The position numbers and the translations under genes were made by a program. A stretch of DNA of 12,695 bases from an uncultured Eubacteriales bacterium (GTDB taxonomy: Bacteria > Bacillota > Clostridia > Oscillospirales > CAG-272): contig URCP01000084.1 in the NCBI GenBank assembly GCA_900546315.1, forward strand, positions 1-12,695. The letters are read 5' to 3'. Under the pieces are notes generated by a model. The model ran no database searches, was not told the DNA's origin, and was given only the letters and a program-made list of their open reading frames with translations. Below, piece by piece: positions 1 through 7,296 of the stretch. Position 1 is the first letter of the stretch; each line of letters begins with the position of its first letter.

Positions 1-1218
1 CGGATCGCTCACAAGCCCGCCAGAACGCTCTGTGTAGGCGAACCACACGCCACGGAACTCTATGTCTCCCATAAACTCTTCGCTCGTCCTGCCGCCTTCT
101 CGCGGCTCTGAGGGCTCGTCGAGCAGCTCGTATATGCGGTCGGTCGAGACGAACGCCGACTGCACCGTCGTGTACTTCTCCGCGAGGTCGTTTATCGGGT
201 TGAAGAACTGCTTTACATAATTCGTGAAAGCGTAGAGCACGCCGACCTCGAGCGCGCCCGCTCCGCCGCCAGCTATCCGGTTGAATCCGGCGGCGACTAA
301 AAGCGCTATCACGAGCGTGTTTATCAGCTCCATCGACGGGCGCAGGATTGTGTTTAAGAACACCTGCGTCATCGTGCCCTTGAAGTACTGACGGTTCAGC
401 TCGCGGAACTCGCCGAGCTTCTTCTCCTCCGCGTTGAACGCGCGTATCATGCGCATTCCGCGGATGTTCTCCGAGAAGAAGCCGTTGATTTTTCCCGTCA
501 CCAGCTTGATGAACCGGAAATTCTCCTTGATCACCCGCTTTATCGAGAAGGACAGCAGCGCTATCACCGGTATCGCGAGGAAAGAAAGCAGCGCGAGCCG
601 CCAGTCGAGCGTCAGCATCATCACGACTATACCGGCGAGCAGAAACACGTCGCGGAAGAGATTTAAGAACACGTCCGAGTAGAACTCGTTTATCGTCTCG
701 ACGTCGTTTGTCGAGCGGGTTATCAGTCGACCCGTTCCGTACTTGTCGAGGTCGCGGACGCTCAGGCTCTGTATCTTGCGGAAGACCTTTCTCCGCATCT
801 CGTCGAGTATCGACTGCGAAACCCTGCTTATCGTCCGCGCCTGCGTCACCGAGAACAGCGCGCCGAACAGAACGAGGGCGAAATAGCCGATTCCCAGCGC
901 CGCGACCGGCAGATTCTCCATCAGCCCGGTCAGCGCGTTCTCCGGCGTCGTCCCGCTGAAACGGTCGATGACAGCCGCCGCCGCGAGCGGCTTCACCAGC
1001 TCCGCGAGGTTTATCATCAGCACGAGAATCGCGCAGAACAGCATCTTCCCGGCGTAAGGCTTCATCATCGACGCGAGGCGCAGAAGGTTCGAGCGCTTGT
1101 CGAGGTTTCTGAACTCCGCGCGGACGTTCGTCGTGTCCTTCGACGTCTGCTTGTCCGCCTCGCCGAGCATCCGCTTCTTTTCGTCGTTCATCTCTTTGAT
1201 TTTATTTTTCGCGCTCAT
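1..1218 (-). CDS. ABC exporter half-transporter, second subunit of a heterodimer (BmrD/LmrD-like), 3' end outside window
   Basis: The frame is open from ATG at 1218 to the window edge and gives the first 406 residues of a type IV (ABCB-like) exporter subunit. A charged cytoplasmic tail of about 45 residues (MSAKNKIKEMNDEKK...) precedes the membrane domain, as is usual for the BmrD/LmrD/TM288-type partner. Family-typical segments follow: TRSTNDVETINEFYSD near residues 167-182, and NGFFSENIRGMRMIRAFNAEEK near 245-266. The last residues visible (EFRGVWFAYTE) are the start of the nucleotide-binding domain, so Walker A and all catalytic motifs lie outside the window. The start overlaps the TGA of the upstream ABC gene as ATGA, and a strong GGAGGTGAGG Shine-Dalgarno sequence lies inside that gene's end, so the two are translationally coupled. 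The substrate cannot be read from the sequence; multidrug or lipid-like export is the family expectation. Confidence 0.93.
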   Translation of the reverse strand, partial: MSAKNKIKEMNDEKKRMLGEADKQTSKDTTNVRAEFRNLDKRSNLLRLASMMKPYAGKMLFCAILVLMINLAELVKPLAAAAVIDRFSGTTPENALTGLMENLPVAALGIGYFALVLFGALFSVTQARTISRVSQSILDEMRRKVFRKIQSLSVRDLDKYGTGRLITRSTNDVETINEFYSDVFLNLFRDVFLLAGIVVMMLTLDWRLALLSFLAIPVIALLSFSIKRVIKENFRFIKLVTGKINGFFSENIRGMRMIRAFNAEEKKLGEFRELNRQYFKGTMTQVFLNTILRPSMELINTLVIALLVAAGFNRIAGGGAGALEVGVLYAFTNYVKQFFNPINDLAEKYTTVQSAFVSTDRIYELLDEPSEPREGGRTSEEFMGDIEFRGVWFAYTERSGGLVSDP

Positions 1219-3008
1219 CTTTCGTCCTCACCTCCGGCGGTTTCTTCCTGCTTTTTCCACGCCGCGGCGTAGAGACCGTTCAGGGCTAAAAGCTCCGCGT
1301 GCGTGCCGCTCTCCGCTATTCTTCCGTTGTCGAAGACAACTATTTTGCCGCAGCGCTCGAGCGAGGACAGGCGGTGGCTTATCACTATCTTCGTGACATT
1401 CTGTAACTCCGGCGAATCGAACAGGTTCGCGTTCAGCCGTCCCTCGGTGCGGCTGTCGACCGCCGAGAGGGTGTCGTCGAGGAGCAGCAGCTTCGGCGCG
1501 CCGTAGAGGGCTCTCGCGAGCGCCACGCGCTGTTTCTGACCGCCCGACAGGTGTGTGCCGCCCTCGCCGACCTGCGTCTCATAGCCATCCGGAAACGCCT
1601 CACACTCGTCCGCTATGCAGGCGAGGCGCGCGCACTCCTTCACGCGGTCTGTGTCGACCTCTTTTCCGAGCGCGATGTTCTCCGCTATCGTCGCCGAGAA
1701 CAGGAAGCCGTCCTGCGGGACGTAGCCGGTCACGCTCCTGAGCGTCGCCGCCGGGAGGTCGTTTATGTCGACGCCGCCGATTTTAATTTTTCCGGAGAGC
1801 ATCGGGCGGAGCTTCATTATCAGCTGGAAAAGCGTCGTCTTGCCGCTTCCGGTCGCGCCCGCGATTCCGAGACTGCCGCCCGCAGGGACAGACATGGAGA
1901 CGCCGTTCAGCGCCGGGTGGTCGTCGTTTCCGGTGTTCTCGGTCAGAGTGAAGCCGTCCTCGTCGAGCTTCGGGTCCTCATACGCCGCGACGACGTTTTC
2001 GACCTCTACCGACGGCACAAGGCCGCGCGCGACGCTCTCGTCGAGGACGCGGTCGAAGGACGGGACCGACGGCTCGTCGAAGACCGCCTTCAGGCGCTTG
2101 TAGCTCGCGAGACCGCGCTGTACACGGTTGATTATCGTGCCGAGCTGGACTATCGGCTGTTGGACGAGCGTCAGGTAGCCGAGGAAGCTGACGAGCGAGC
2201 CGACGCCCATTTTTCCGGCTTCCACCGCCCCGCCGCCGAAAATCAGCGCGAGCGCGTAGGACAGCCCGAACGACACCGTCACCGCCGGGGAAATCAGCGA
2301 CGAGGCGTTTACGAGCGACACGTTCGCGTCGCGCATTTTCCCGGAAATTTCGCCGAACTCCGCCTCTCGCACGTCCTCCTTCGCGAACGCCTTCGTCACC
2401 TTTATGCCGGCGATGGACTCGTTCACGAAGCCGGACAGACCCGAGAAGAGCTTCTGCACCTTGCCGAAGCGCCGCTGCACCTTGCCCCCGAGAATTATCG
2501 TCGCCGCCGCCGCGAAAGGCACCGGAGCTAGCGCGAGAAGCGTCACGCCGAGGTCCGTCTCCCGCGCCATGCCGAAGATCGACAGGAGGGCGATAACGAT
2601 GCCGTTCACGCTTTGCGCCAGCACCGGTCCGAAGGTTATACGCACCGCGCCGACGTCGTTTATCGCGTACGCCATCAGGTCGCCGGAGTTGTGGCTCTGG
2701 AGGTAGTTCACCGGCATTGCCTGAAGCTTCAGGTACAATTTTTCGCGCAGGAATATCTCCATCCTCCGCGCGTTGCCGATTATGAAAAGCCGCCAGATGA
2801 AGCGCGCCGCGAAGATTCCGACGCCGATCAGCGCGATGATCCCTGCTTGTCTGAGAACCGCGTCCCGCGATAGAGAGGGCGCGGCGAGCAGGTCGATCGC
2901 CTTTCCGAGGGCGTCCGGCGCGAGGGATTGTATGTACGAGTTCAGCGCGAGGAAAATCAGCCCCGGGATGTACAGGTATCCGTATTTTTTCAGGAATTCC
3001 TTTATCAT
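1215..3008 (-). CDS. ABC exporter half-transporter with degenerate ATPase site (BmrC/LmrC/TM287-like)
   Basis: This is a complete 597-residue half-transporter, a membrane domain (about 1-320) followed by an ATPase domain. Visible motifs are Walker A GATGSGKT (384-391), the Q-loop YVPQD (Q432), signature LSGGQ (487-491), Walker B LLLLD (D511) and the switch histidine in ISHRL (H545). The residue after Walker B is Asp512 (LLLLDDTLSAVD), not the catalytic Glu; this substitution marks the non-hydrolysing site of heterodimeric exporters such as BmrC and TM287, so this is probably the non-canonical subunit. An acidic insert (about 345-365) separates the A-loop tyrosine (Y343) from the first strands of the domain. 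I chose ATG 3008 over the in-frame ATG at 3071 because 3071 lies in the -35 box of the promoter; the ribosome site at 3008 is only purine-rich (AGAAAG). Its stop overlaps the next gene's start by 4 bp. Confidence 0.94.
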   Translation of the reverse strand: MIKEFLKKYGYLYIPGLIFLALNSYIQSLAPDALGKAIDLLAAPSLSRDAVLRQAGIIALIGVGIFAARFIWRLFIIGNARRMEIFLREKLYLKLQAMPVNYLQSHNSGDLMAYAINDVGAVRITFGPVLAQSVNGIVIALLSIFGMARETDLGVTLLALAPVPFAAAATIILGGKVQRRFGKVQKLFSGLSGFVNESIAGIKVTKAFAKEDVREAEFGEISGKMRDANVSLVNASSLISPAVTVSFGLSYALALIFGGGAVEAGKMGVGSLVSFLGYLTLVQQPIVQLGTIINRVQRGLASYKRLKAVFDEPSVPSFDRVLDESVARGLVPSVEVENVVAAYEDPKLDEDGFTLTENTGNDDHPALNGVSMSVPAGGSLGIAGATGSGKTTLFQLIMKLRPMLSGKIKIGGVDINDLPAATLRSVTGYVPQDGFLFSATIAENIALGKEVDTDRVKECARLACIADECEAFPDGYETQVGEGGTHLSGGQKQRVALARALYGAPKLLLLDDTLSAVDSRTEGRLNANLFDSPELQNVTKIVISHRLSSLERCGKIVVFDNGRIAESGTHAELLALNGLYAAAWKKQEETAGGEDER

Positions 3009-3042
3009 GGTTTTCTTTCTCTTTCTATATATTCTGTCAGAT

Positions 3043-3071
3043 ATTATAGCACAAAGCGCGGAAAAAATCAA
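3043..3071 (-). promoter_or_regulatory. SigA-type promoter of the ABC exporter operon
   Basis: On the minus strand TTGATT (-35, 3071-3066) and TATAAT (-10, 3048-3043) are separated by 17 bp, with a TGC just before the -10 giving an extended -10. Transcription should start near 3036, leaving a leader of about 28 nt before ATG 3008. It lies just downstream of the hairpin that ends the preceding gene, so the exporter pair is an independent transcription unit. I see no clear operator, but the leader and spacer are too short to rule one out. Confidence 0.85.
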
Positions 3072-3112
3072 GAGTTCCGAAAACTAAAAAGGCGCGGATT
3101 TCTCCATGCCAT

Positions 3113-3130
3113 AGCTTTTGAAGCTTTTGA
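3113..3130. repeat. tandem 9-mer AGCTTTTGA x2 beside the hairpin
   Basis: Two exact copies of AGCTTTTGA lie head to tail at 3113-3121 and 3122-3130. They abut the 19-bp hairpin at 3138-3178 and may belong to the same intergenic repeat unit. No function can be assigned. Confidence 0.6.
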
Positions 3131-3137
3131 AAAGGGG

Positions 3138-3178
3138 TGCAGGGGGAAAACTTTTCTCCGAAAAGTTTTCCCCCTGCA
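3138..3178 (-). terminator. perfect 19-bp hairpin, probable terminator and possible dispersed palindromic element
   Basis: The arms TGCAGGGGGAAAACTTTTC (3138-3156) and GAAAAGTTTTCCCCCTGCA (3160-3178) are fully complementary, with a 3-nt loop. The hairpin begins 5 nt after the stop of the serine hydrolase gene and ends well before the ABC promoter, which is where a terminator belongs. On the minus strand the trailing sequence is CACCCCTTTTC, so the T-run is short and slightly distant. The stem is much longer and more symmetric than a minimal terminator needs, and it has a flanking tandem 9-mer, so it may be a copy of a repeat family that doubles as a terminator. Confidence 0.7.
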
Positions 3179-3183
3179 AAGTT

Positions 3184-4629
3184 TTATTTGTTCAGGTTTT
3201 TATGTATCGTGTTGACGCGTTTTACGATTCCTCTGAGGAACAAATTAACGTCGTCGCCGCCGACGTCGAGGTCCGAGAATACCGCGAGTACGTAGGGGTT
3301 TTCGTCGAGGACTACCGCGGCGTCGTGGTAGGCGTTTGTGTCCCAGCCGTATTTGTGCATCGCGCGGGACGGGCTGACTCCTGCCGGGATTATTACTGTG
3401 TGGTTGCCTTGCAGCATCGCGTTTTTCATCAGATTGCCGTAGGAGGCGTTGTCAAATTCTTCGTCATTCTGCACAAAGCGGTAGATTTCCTTGAAGAGCG
3501 TTCCAGCGTCGCGCGCCGACATGCTGTTGCCGCCGAGGAGGAGGGTGCGCGTGCCGAGCTTCGACGCCAGCGCGGTCATTGTCGAGTAGCCGTAGCGTTT
3601 TCTGAGCTGCTGGTAGGCGACGTTATCGCTGTAGAGGAGTGTGTACTCGAAGAAGTCCTTTATCGTGAAGACCGTGCCGTCGTCCATCGACTGGATTTTG
3701 CCGGAGCCGGATTTGTACATTGTCGCTTTGTCGTAGACGATTTCTTCCGAGATGTCGTAGGACGGGTCGGAAAATTTGATGTCGTCCGATTCCGCGACGC
3801 CGTCGCCGTCCTTGTCGATCTTTTCTATCGGCTTGTTTTCGGCTTTCATTCTGTCGCGGAATTTCTGCTCGTCGCGGGCTATCGTCTCGAGGACCGAGAG
3901 GATGTACGGCGCTTTTATGACGCTCGCCGCCTCGTAGACCTCGTCCGGCGCGACGCCCATCGTCCAGCCGTTCAGGATGTCCTCATAATAAAAGCTGATT
4001 TTCGGGTAGATGATTCCTTCCTGATTTTTCCAGTCGTCCTCGCCGTACTCGACACCGTCTTTTTCGGCGTTCTGCACAAATTCTTTTTTGACATCCTCCG
4101 ACCTGACCCATTTGTAGACCGGGTTTCCGGCGTCGTCAGTTCCGTCGAGCTTTTTGACGTACGGGCATTCGTTGTTTATATAGTCGGTCAGCTCGTCGAT
4201 CAGGCGCGCCTGCTCGGTGAGGTCGATAATGCCCTTCGCTTCCGGTTTTTCGGTCTCTTTTCCGGCGGCGATCTGCTCTTCAAGGGCTGTGATCTGGTCG
4301 CTGTAGAGCTTCAGCTGTTCTCTGAGACTGTCGAGCTCGGACCGGTTCGCCTCATTGTCGCGGGCGGACGCCTCGAGGTCGGAGATTTTCTGATTCAGGG
4401 TCGATATCTCGGCTTCCAATTTTGACTTTTCGGATCCCAGCTCGTCGATGGTTTTTGACTTTTCGGAGTTGTCCGCGCTGAGGCTCCCGATCTGCACGTC
4501 GCGGTCGGCTATCGCCGCGCTGTTGCCCGTGTTTCTGATGAGGATGACGAGGACGCCCGCGACGATTATCGCCGCGAGAATCGTGCCCATTATCGCGTAT
4601 ATTTTCTTGGTTTTCGCTGTGTTTTCCAT
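3184..4629 (-). CDS. membrane-anchored coiled-coil protein with beta-lactamase/PBP-type serine hydrolase domain
   Basis: The 481-residue product has one N-terminal membrane segment (about 10-32) with a lysine-rich cytoplasmic start, a predicted coiled coil (about 45-122, heptad-like E/L/K/S-rich), then an extracytoplasmic domain of the class A beta-lactamase-like family. The three active-site elements are recognisable: SVIK (S236, K239) as SxxK, SDN (334-336), and KYG (426-428) where the family has K-T/S-G. Between the first two lies an insert with DKDGDG (272-277), a calcium-loop-like DxDxDG pattern. The tyrosine in KxG, the coiled coil and the insert argue against a classic antibiotic beta-lactamase. 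A peptidoglycan-acting or peptidase-like hydrolase, or a binding-only relative, is as likely. ATG 4629 is 6 bp after the trxB-like stop with only a weak AAGA ribosome site, suggesting coupling to that gene. Two copies of the dispersed motif are inside it, encoding FVQND (3454-3478) and EFVQNAEK (4059-4084). Confidence 0.85.
   Translation of the reverse strand: MENTAKTKKIYAIMGTILAAIIVAGVLVILIRNTGNSAAIADRDVQIGSLSADNSEKSKTIDELGSEKSKLEAEISTLNQKISDLEASARDNEANRSELDSLREQLKLYSDQITALEEQIAAGKETEKPEAKGIIDLTEQARLIDELTDYINNECPYVKKLDGTDDAGNPVYKWVRSEDVKKEFVQNAEKDGVEYGEDDWKNQEGIIYPKISFYYEDILNGWTMGVAPDEVYEAASVIKAPYILSVLETIARDEQKFRDRMKAENKPIEKIDKDGDGVAESDDIKFSDPSYDISEEIVYDKATMYKSGSGKIQSMDDGTVFTIKDFFEYTLLYSDNVAYQQLRKRYGYSTMTALASKLGTRTLLLGGNSMSARDAGTLFKEIYRFVQNDEEFDNASYGNLMKNAMLQGNHTVIIPAGVSPSRAMHKYGWDTNAYHDAAVVLDENPYVLAVFSDLDVGGDDVNLFLRGIVKRVNTIHKNLNK
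3454..3478 (-). repeat. dispersed motif copy inside the serine hydrolase gene
   Basis: The minus strand reads CTTTGTGCAGAATGACGAAG followed by AATTT and encodes FVQNDEEF. It carries the exact TTTGTGCA core and the TGACGAA half of the motif. Confidence 0.55.
4059..4084 (-). repeat. dispersed motif copy, divergent, inside the serine hydrolase gene
   Basis: The minus strand reads AATTTGTGCAGAACGCCGAA followed by AAAG and encodes EFVQNAEK. It shares the TTTGTGCAGAA core with the copy at 3454-3478 but has CGCCGAA instead of TGACGAA. Confidence 0.45.
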
Positions 4630-4635
4630 GTTTTC

Positions 4636-5592
4636 TTATTGCGCTGTTTCCTGTATTTCGTCCGCCGCCGTCACCGCGGCTATCGCGCCGTCCGCCGCCG
4701 CCGTGACGATCTGTCTCAGTGATTTCTCACGGATATCTCCGGCGGCGTAGACGTTTTTCAGGCTTGTCCGCATCTTGTCGTCGGTCACGATGTATCCGTT
4801 TTCGGTTGTCTGAATTTGACCTTTGAAAAGTGTAGAGTCCGGCTCGAGACCTATCGCGACAAAGAGTCCGTCGACCGGGATTTCTTTTCCGGACGCGAGG
4901 GTTATCGACGACAATTTGTTGTCTGTCTCCGATAATTCCGCCACGTTTTCGTTCAGAATCACCTCAATGTTTCCGCGCGCGGCGAGGGCTTCGAGCTTGC
5001 TTTTCGAGGCGCGGAAGGCGTCGCGGCGGTGAATTATCGTCACCTTTTCGGCGAGATTTGAGAGGTAAATGGCGTCCGAGACCGCGGTTTCCCCGCCGCC
5101 GACCACCGCTACCTGTTTGTTTTTGTAGAAACTTCCGTCGCAGACCGCGCAGTAGGAGACGCCGCGGCCGGTCAGCTTCCGCTCGTTCGGAAGTCCGAGA
5201 GTACGGCGTTTCGCGCCGGCACAGATTATGACGGCTTTCGCGGTTATCAGTGATTTGTCGGTGACGATCAGTTTGGTTTTTTCGTCGAGGATCGCGTTTG
5301 TAACTTTTTTGTAGACAATTTTCGCGCCGGAGCGCTTAACCTGCGCCTCGAGCTTCATCGCGAGCTCCCAGCCCTCGATCGACTCGAAGCCGGGTACATT
5401 GTCAATCGCGCCGGTCGACGAGACCTGCCCGCCCGGCGCGCCGCCCTCGAGCACAACCGCGTCGAGCCCGGCGCGGCGGGCATAGACAGCCGCCGTCGCG
5501 CCGGCGGGACCGAGACCTATCACGGCGACATCGGTGCTTATTATCGGTTTTTCCCCGCCGTTTCCGCGGAGATATTCTTCGGTTTTCGACAT
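4636..5592 (-). CDS. trxB: thioredoxin reductase-like FAD/NAD(P) flavoprotein
   Basis: The 318-residue protein fits the low-molecular-weight thioredoxin reductase family, which passes electrons from NAD(P)H through FAD and a CxxC pair to thioredoxin-like partners in the cytoplasm. Motifs in order are the FAD-binding GLGPAG (26-31), the redox CAVCDG (C148, C151), the NAD(P)-binding GGGETA (165-170), HRRDAFRASK (188-197, the HRRxxxR region that favours NADPH) and YAAGD (282-286), which contacts FAD. Length is normal for TrxB apart from an N-terminal extension of about 18 residues. ATG 5592 has a GGGAGG ribosome site 8 nt upstream. No thioredoxin gene is in view, so a physiological partner other than thioredoxin is possible. 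It lies 59 bp after the yabR-like gene and 6 bp before the serine hydrolase. Confidence 0.92.
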   Translation of the reverse strand: MSKTEEYLRGNGGEKPIISTDVAVIGLGPAGATAAVYARRAGLDAVVLEGGAPGGQVSSTGAIDNVPGFESIEGWELAMKLEAQVKRSGAKIVYKKVTNAILDEKTKLIVTDKSLITAKAVIICAGAKRRTLGLPNERKLTGRGVSYCAVCDGSFYKNKQVAVVGGGETAVSDAIYLSNLAEKVTIIHRRDAFRASKSKLEALAARGNIEVILNENVAELSETDNKLSSITLASGKEIPVDGLFVAIGLEPDSTLFKGQIQTTENGYIVTDDKMRTSLKNVYAAGDIREKSLRQIVTAAADGAIAAVTAADEIQETAQ

Positions 5593-5626
5593 TTGCTTAT
5601 CCTCCCGGGAGTTTGTCAGGGGTCAG

Positions 5627-5650
5627 TATTTGTGTATTCTGACGAAATTA
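5627..5650 (+). repeat. dispersed motif copy between the yabR-like gene and trxB
   Basis: The plus strand reads TATTTGTGTATTCTGACGAA followed by ATTA. It starts immediately downstream of the yabR-like stop codon and shares TTTGTGTATTCTGACG exactly with the copy at 6502-6524. Confidence 0.7.
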
Positions 5651-5651
5651 T

Positions 5652-6155
5652 TCAGCGTCTCGGCTTTGTTGGTCCGCCGCGCTTCGAGATGAAGGATTTT
5701 TTCAGGTCGCTTATTTTTTCGTCGCTTCTCGCCTTGAATTTTGACATCATATCTTCAAAATCCGCGTCGGTCTTCTTCGGTAAAGAATCGAAATCCGGCG
5801 GCGGAGTCGAGAAATCCGGCGCGGGAGCGGCTTCGCGCGATTGACGCTTCGGGCGCTCTCGGAACGGCTTTTTCTGCTGATTCCCGGCGTTCCAGAACGG
5901 CGCGTTCCCGGACGGCGCGGCGCGCTTCAGGGAAAGGCTCAGCCTGCCCTTTTCGTCGGTGTTCACGAGGACGACCTTCACTTCCTGTCCCTCGGTGACA
6001 AAACGGTGTATGTCGTCGACAAAGCCGTCGGCGATCTCGGAGATGTGAATAAGCCCGGACCGGCCGTCCGTCAATTCGACGAACGCGCCGAAGCCGGTTA
6101 TTTTAGTGATCTTTCCTTCAAGCAGAGGCGTGTTTGCTGTTGCTTCTGTTGTCAT
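5652..6155 (-). CDS. yabR: S1 RNA-binding domain protein (YabR-like)
   Basis: Residues about 11-78 form one S1 domain (EGKITKITGFGAFVEL, GLIHISEI, RLSLSLKRA), an OB-fold that binds RNA or the ribosome. The rest is a low-complexity tail rich in P, K, D and F (FRERPKRQSR, PDFSTPPPDFD) ending in a basic stretch. The product has 167 residues, about as long as the single-S1 YabR/general stress protein 13 relatives plus tail. The frame also contains ATG 6185, but that codon lacks a ribosome site. ATG 6155 has AAAGGA 11 nt upstream, so I prefer it; the spacing is a little long and 6185 (177 residues) remains possible. Its position directly after divIC matches Bacillus yabR. Its role in this organism is not deducible beyond RNA binding. 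Confidence 0.88.
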   Translation of the reverse strand: MTTEATANTPLLEGKITKITGFGAFVELTDGRSGLIHISEIADGFVDDIHRFVTEGQEVKVVLVNTDEKGRLSLSLKRAAPSGNAPFWNAGNQQKKPFRERPKRQSREAAPAPDFSTPPPDFDSLPKKTDADFEDMMSKFKARSDEKISDLKKSFISKRGGPTKPRR

Positions 6156-6196
6156 CTGGAGGTGATTCCTTTCGTCGGATTGCATTATTTTGCCGG

Positions 6197-6478
6197 TCAG
6201 TTTATCAGATCGTTATAGAAAATGATCTCGTCAGGCAGGCAATAGTTGAGTTTTTCGCGCGCGAGGTCGGTTATGTACTCGTCGTCGAACGGCTGCGAGA
6301 GCTTGTTCTCGAGCGCCTCGATGCTGTTCTCGACCGTCTCGATGTCGGCGGCGAGCTGTACCTTTTCCTCGACAAGCTTGTTGTATTTGATCTCGATGCT
6401 CACGTACGTGATCATCAGGAAGAGAAACGCGAGGAAAATCGCGAATTTCACCGGGATACTCATGTGTATCGACCGCAT
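6197..6478 (-). CDS. divIC: septum formation initiator DivIC/FtsB family
   Basis: This is a small bitopic membrane protein of 93 residues with a short cytoplasmic tail, a membrane segment (about 11-29) and an external coiled coil (about 30-60). The family signature follows: DLAREKLNYCLPDEIIFY (71-88), corresponding to the AREKLgyv-pgEiif motif of DivIC/FtsB. The protein joins FtsL and DivIB/FtsQ at the division septum. ATG 6478 has GGAAG 8 nt upstream; ATG at codon 6 is a weaker alternative. It is 17 bp after yabQ and precedes the yabR-like gene, as in B. subtilis. Confidence 0.93.
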   Translation of the reverse strand: MRSIHMSIPVKFAIFLAFLFLMITYVSIEIKYNKLVEEKVQLAADIETVENSIEALENKLSQPFDDEYITDLAREKLNYCLPDEIIFYNDLIN

Positions 6479-6495
6479 TTTATCGTCTTCCTTTC

Positions 6496-7296
6496 TTATG
6501 GTTTTGTGTATTCTGACGGAACTTTTGCGTTGCAGCTGTAACTTATCCCGAGCATTCTTGCGCGCTCGAGACGCTTCGCCGTCCGCGCGGACCTTTCTGC
6601 CGCAGCCGCGGCTTCGCGCTCGCGCCGCTCGTTCCCGAGCTTTTCGAGCCTTTCGCGCTCGAGTCTGAGACGCTTCTGTTCCCTTTTCTTCTCAATTCTG
6701 CGCCCGATCAGCGCCATGTAAATTTTGCGGAGACCACAATATATGAACCGCGCAAAACGCTTCGCGATACCGGCGGTAAACCGCGCGGGCGGAAGGATCA
6801 GCCGCTTCCAGATGAGCCGGAAAAGCCCGATAATAAGCCGCACGAGCCGCCTTATCGCGTCCACGACCGCGCCGCCGAGAAGCCACGTCAGCCGCCCGAC
6901 AGTCGCGAGATAAGCCGCGAATCCCGCCGCCGCGCCGATAAGCAGATACCCGCGTGAGACACCCGTGTTTGCGTTGAAAACAAACACCGCGACCACACAC
7001 GCCGCCGCCGTGAAGAACAATATGTCCTCGACGAAGGCGACTATTGTTACAATTACAGAATCAGCTTTGACAACCGCTTTTGTGACGGTTGACGCTGATA
7101 CGTCATCGTTTTCAGGCAATGTTTTGTCCGTCATTCTGAACAAACAGCGCGGTCCGGAGCTGTCCGCGACCCTCGCCGGGATGGTCAGAAATAATCTCGA
7201 CAATCTTAAAATATCATACAGCACCCCGAGCGCGCCGCCGATGACCAGCGAGGCGAAAAATATCCGCCACGACTGCGCCATATCGTAAATTATCAT
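6496..7296 (-). CDS. yabQ: spore cortex biosynthesis protein YabQ
   Basis: YabQ is a multi-pass membrane protein of the outer forespore membrane needed for spore cortex formation in Bacillus. The 266-residue product shows the family pattern: a first hydrophobic segment with GGALGVLYDILRLSRLF (20-36), then FVEDILFF (88-95) and a glycine-rich helix near VSRGYLLIGAAAGF (113-126). A hydrophilic insert (about 40-80) separates the first and second helices. After the membrane part come a basic region with further hydrophobic stretches (about 140-195) and a strongly charged tail (about 195-250, R/E/K-rich, probably helical). ATG 7296 overlaps the yabP stop as ATGA and has GGAGAAG a few nt upstream. 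The last eight codons (KVPSEYTKP region) lie in a copy of the dispersed motif. Confidence 0.9.
   Translation of the reverse strand: MIIYDMAQSWRIFFASLVIGGALGVLYDILRLSRLFLTIPARVADSSGPRCLFRMTDKTLPENDDVSASTVTKAVVKADSVIVTIVAFVEDILFFTAAACVVAVFVFNANTGVSRGYLLIGAAAGFAAYLATVGRLTWLLGGAVVDAIRRLVRLIIGLFRLIWKRLILPPARFTAGIAKRFARFIYCGLRKIYMALIGRRIEKKREQKRLRLERERLEKLGNERREREAAAAAERSARTAKRLERARMLGISYSCNAKVPSEYTKP
6502..6524 (+). repeat. dispersed motif copy at the 3' end of yabQ
   Basis: The plus strand reads TTTTGTGTATTCTGACGGAA followed by CTT. On the coding strand it encodes most of the last codons of YabQ, ending 3 bp before the stop codon. It shares a 16-bp identical core with the intergenic copy at 5627-5650. 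Confidence 0.7.

Noticed and set aside
1551..2531. Long plus-strand open frame opposite the ABC transporter gene (326 codons)
   Set aside because: It is antisense to a gene with complete ABC motifs. Its product is a low-complexity R/A/V/E-rich sequence typical of the antisense of GC-rich coding DNA, with no ribosome site.
3008..3071. Upstream in-frame start (ATG 3071) for the ABC subunit
   Set aside because: It lies inside the -35 box of a near-consensus promoter whose transcript would start downstream of it.
3118..4425. Plus-strand open frame of 435 codons opposite the serine hydrolase
   Set aside because: It runs through the terminator palindrome and is antisense to a gene with recognisable catalytic motifs. 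Its V/R/F/D-rich composition is an antisense artefact.
3184..4629. Antibiotic-resistance beta-lactamase
   Set aside because: The third motif is KYG, the protein has a membrane anchor, a coiled coil and an insert, and there is no mobile-element context. The sequence does not support a resistance call.
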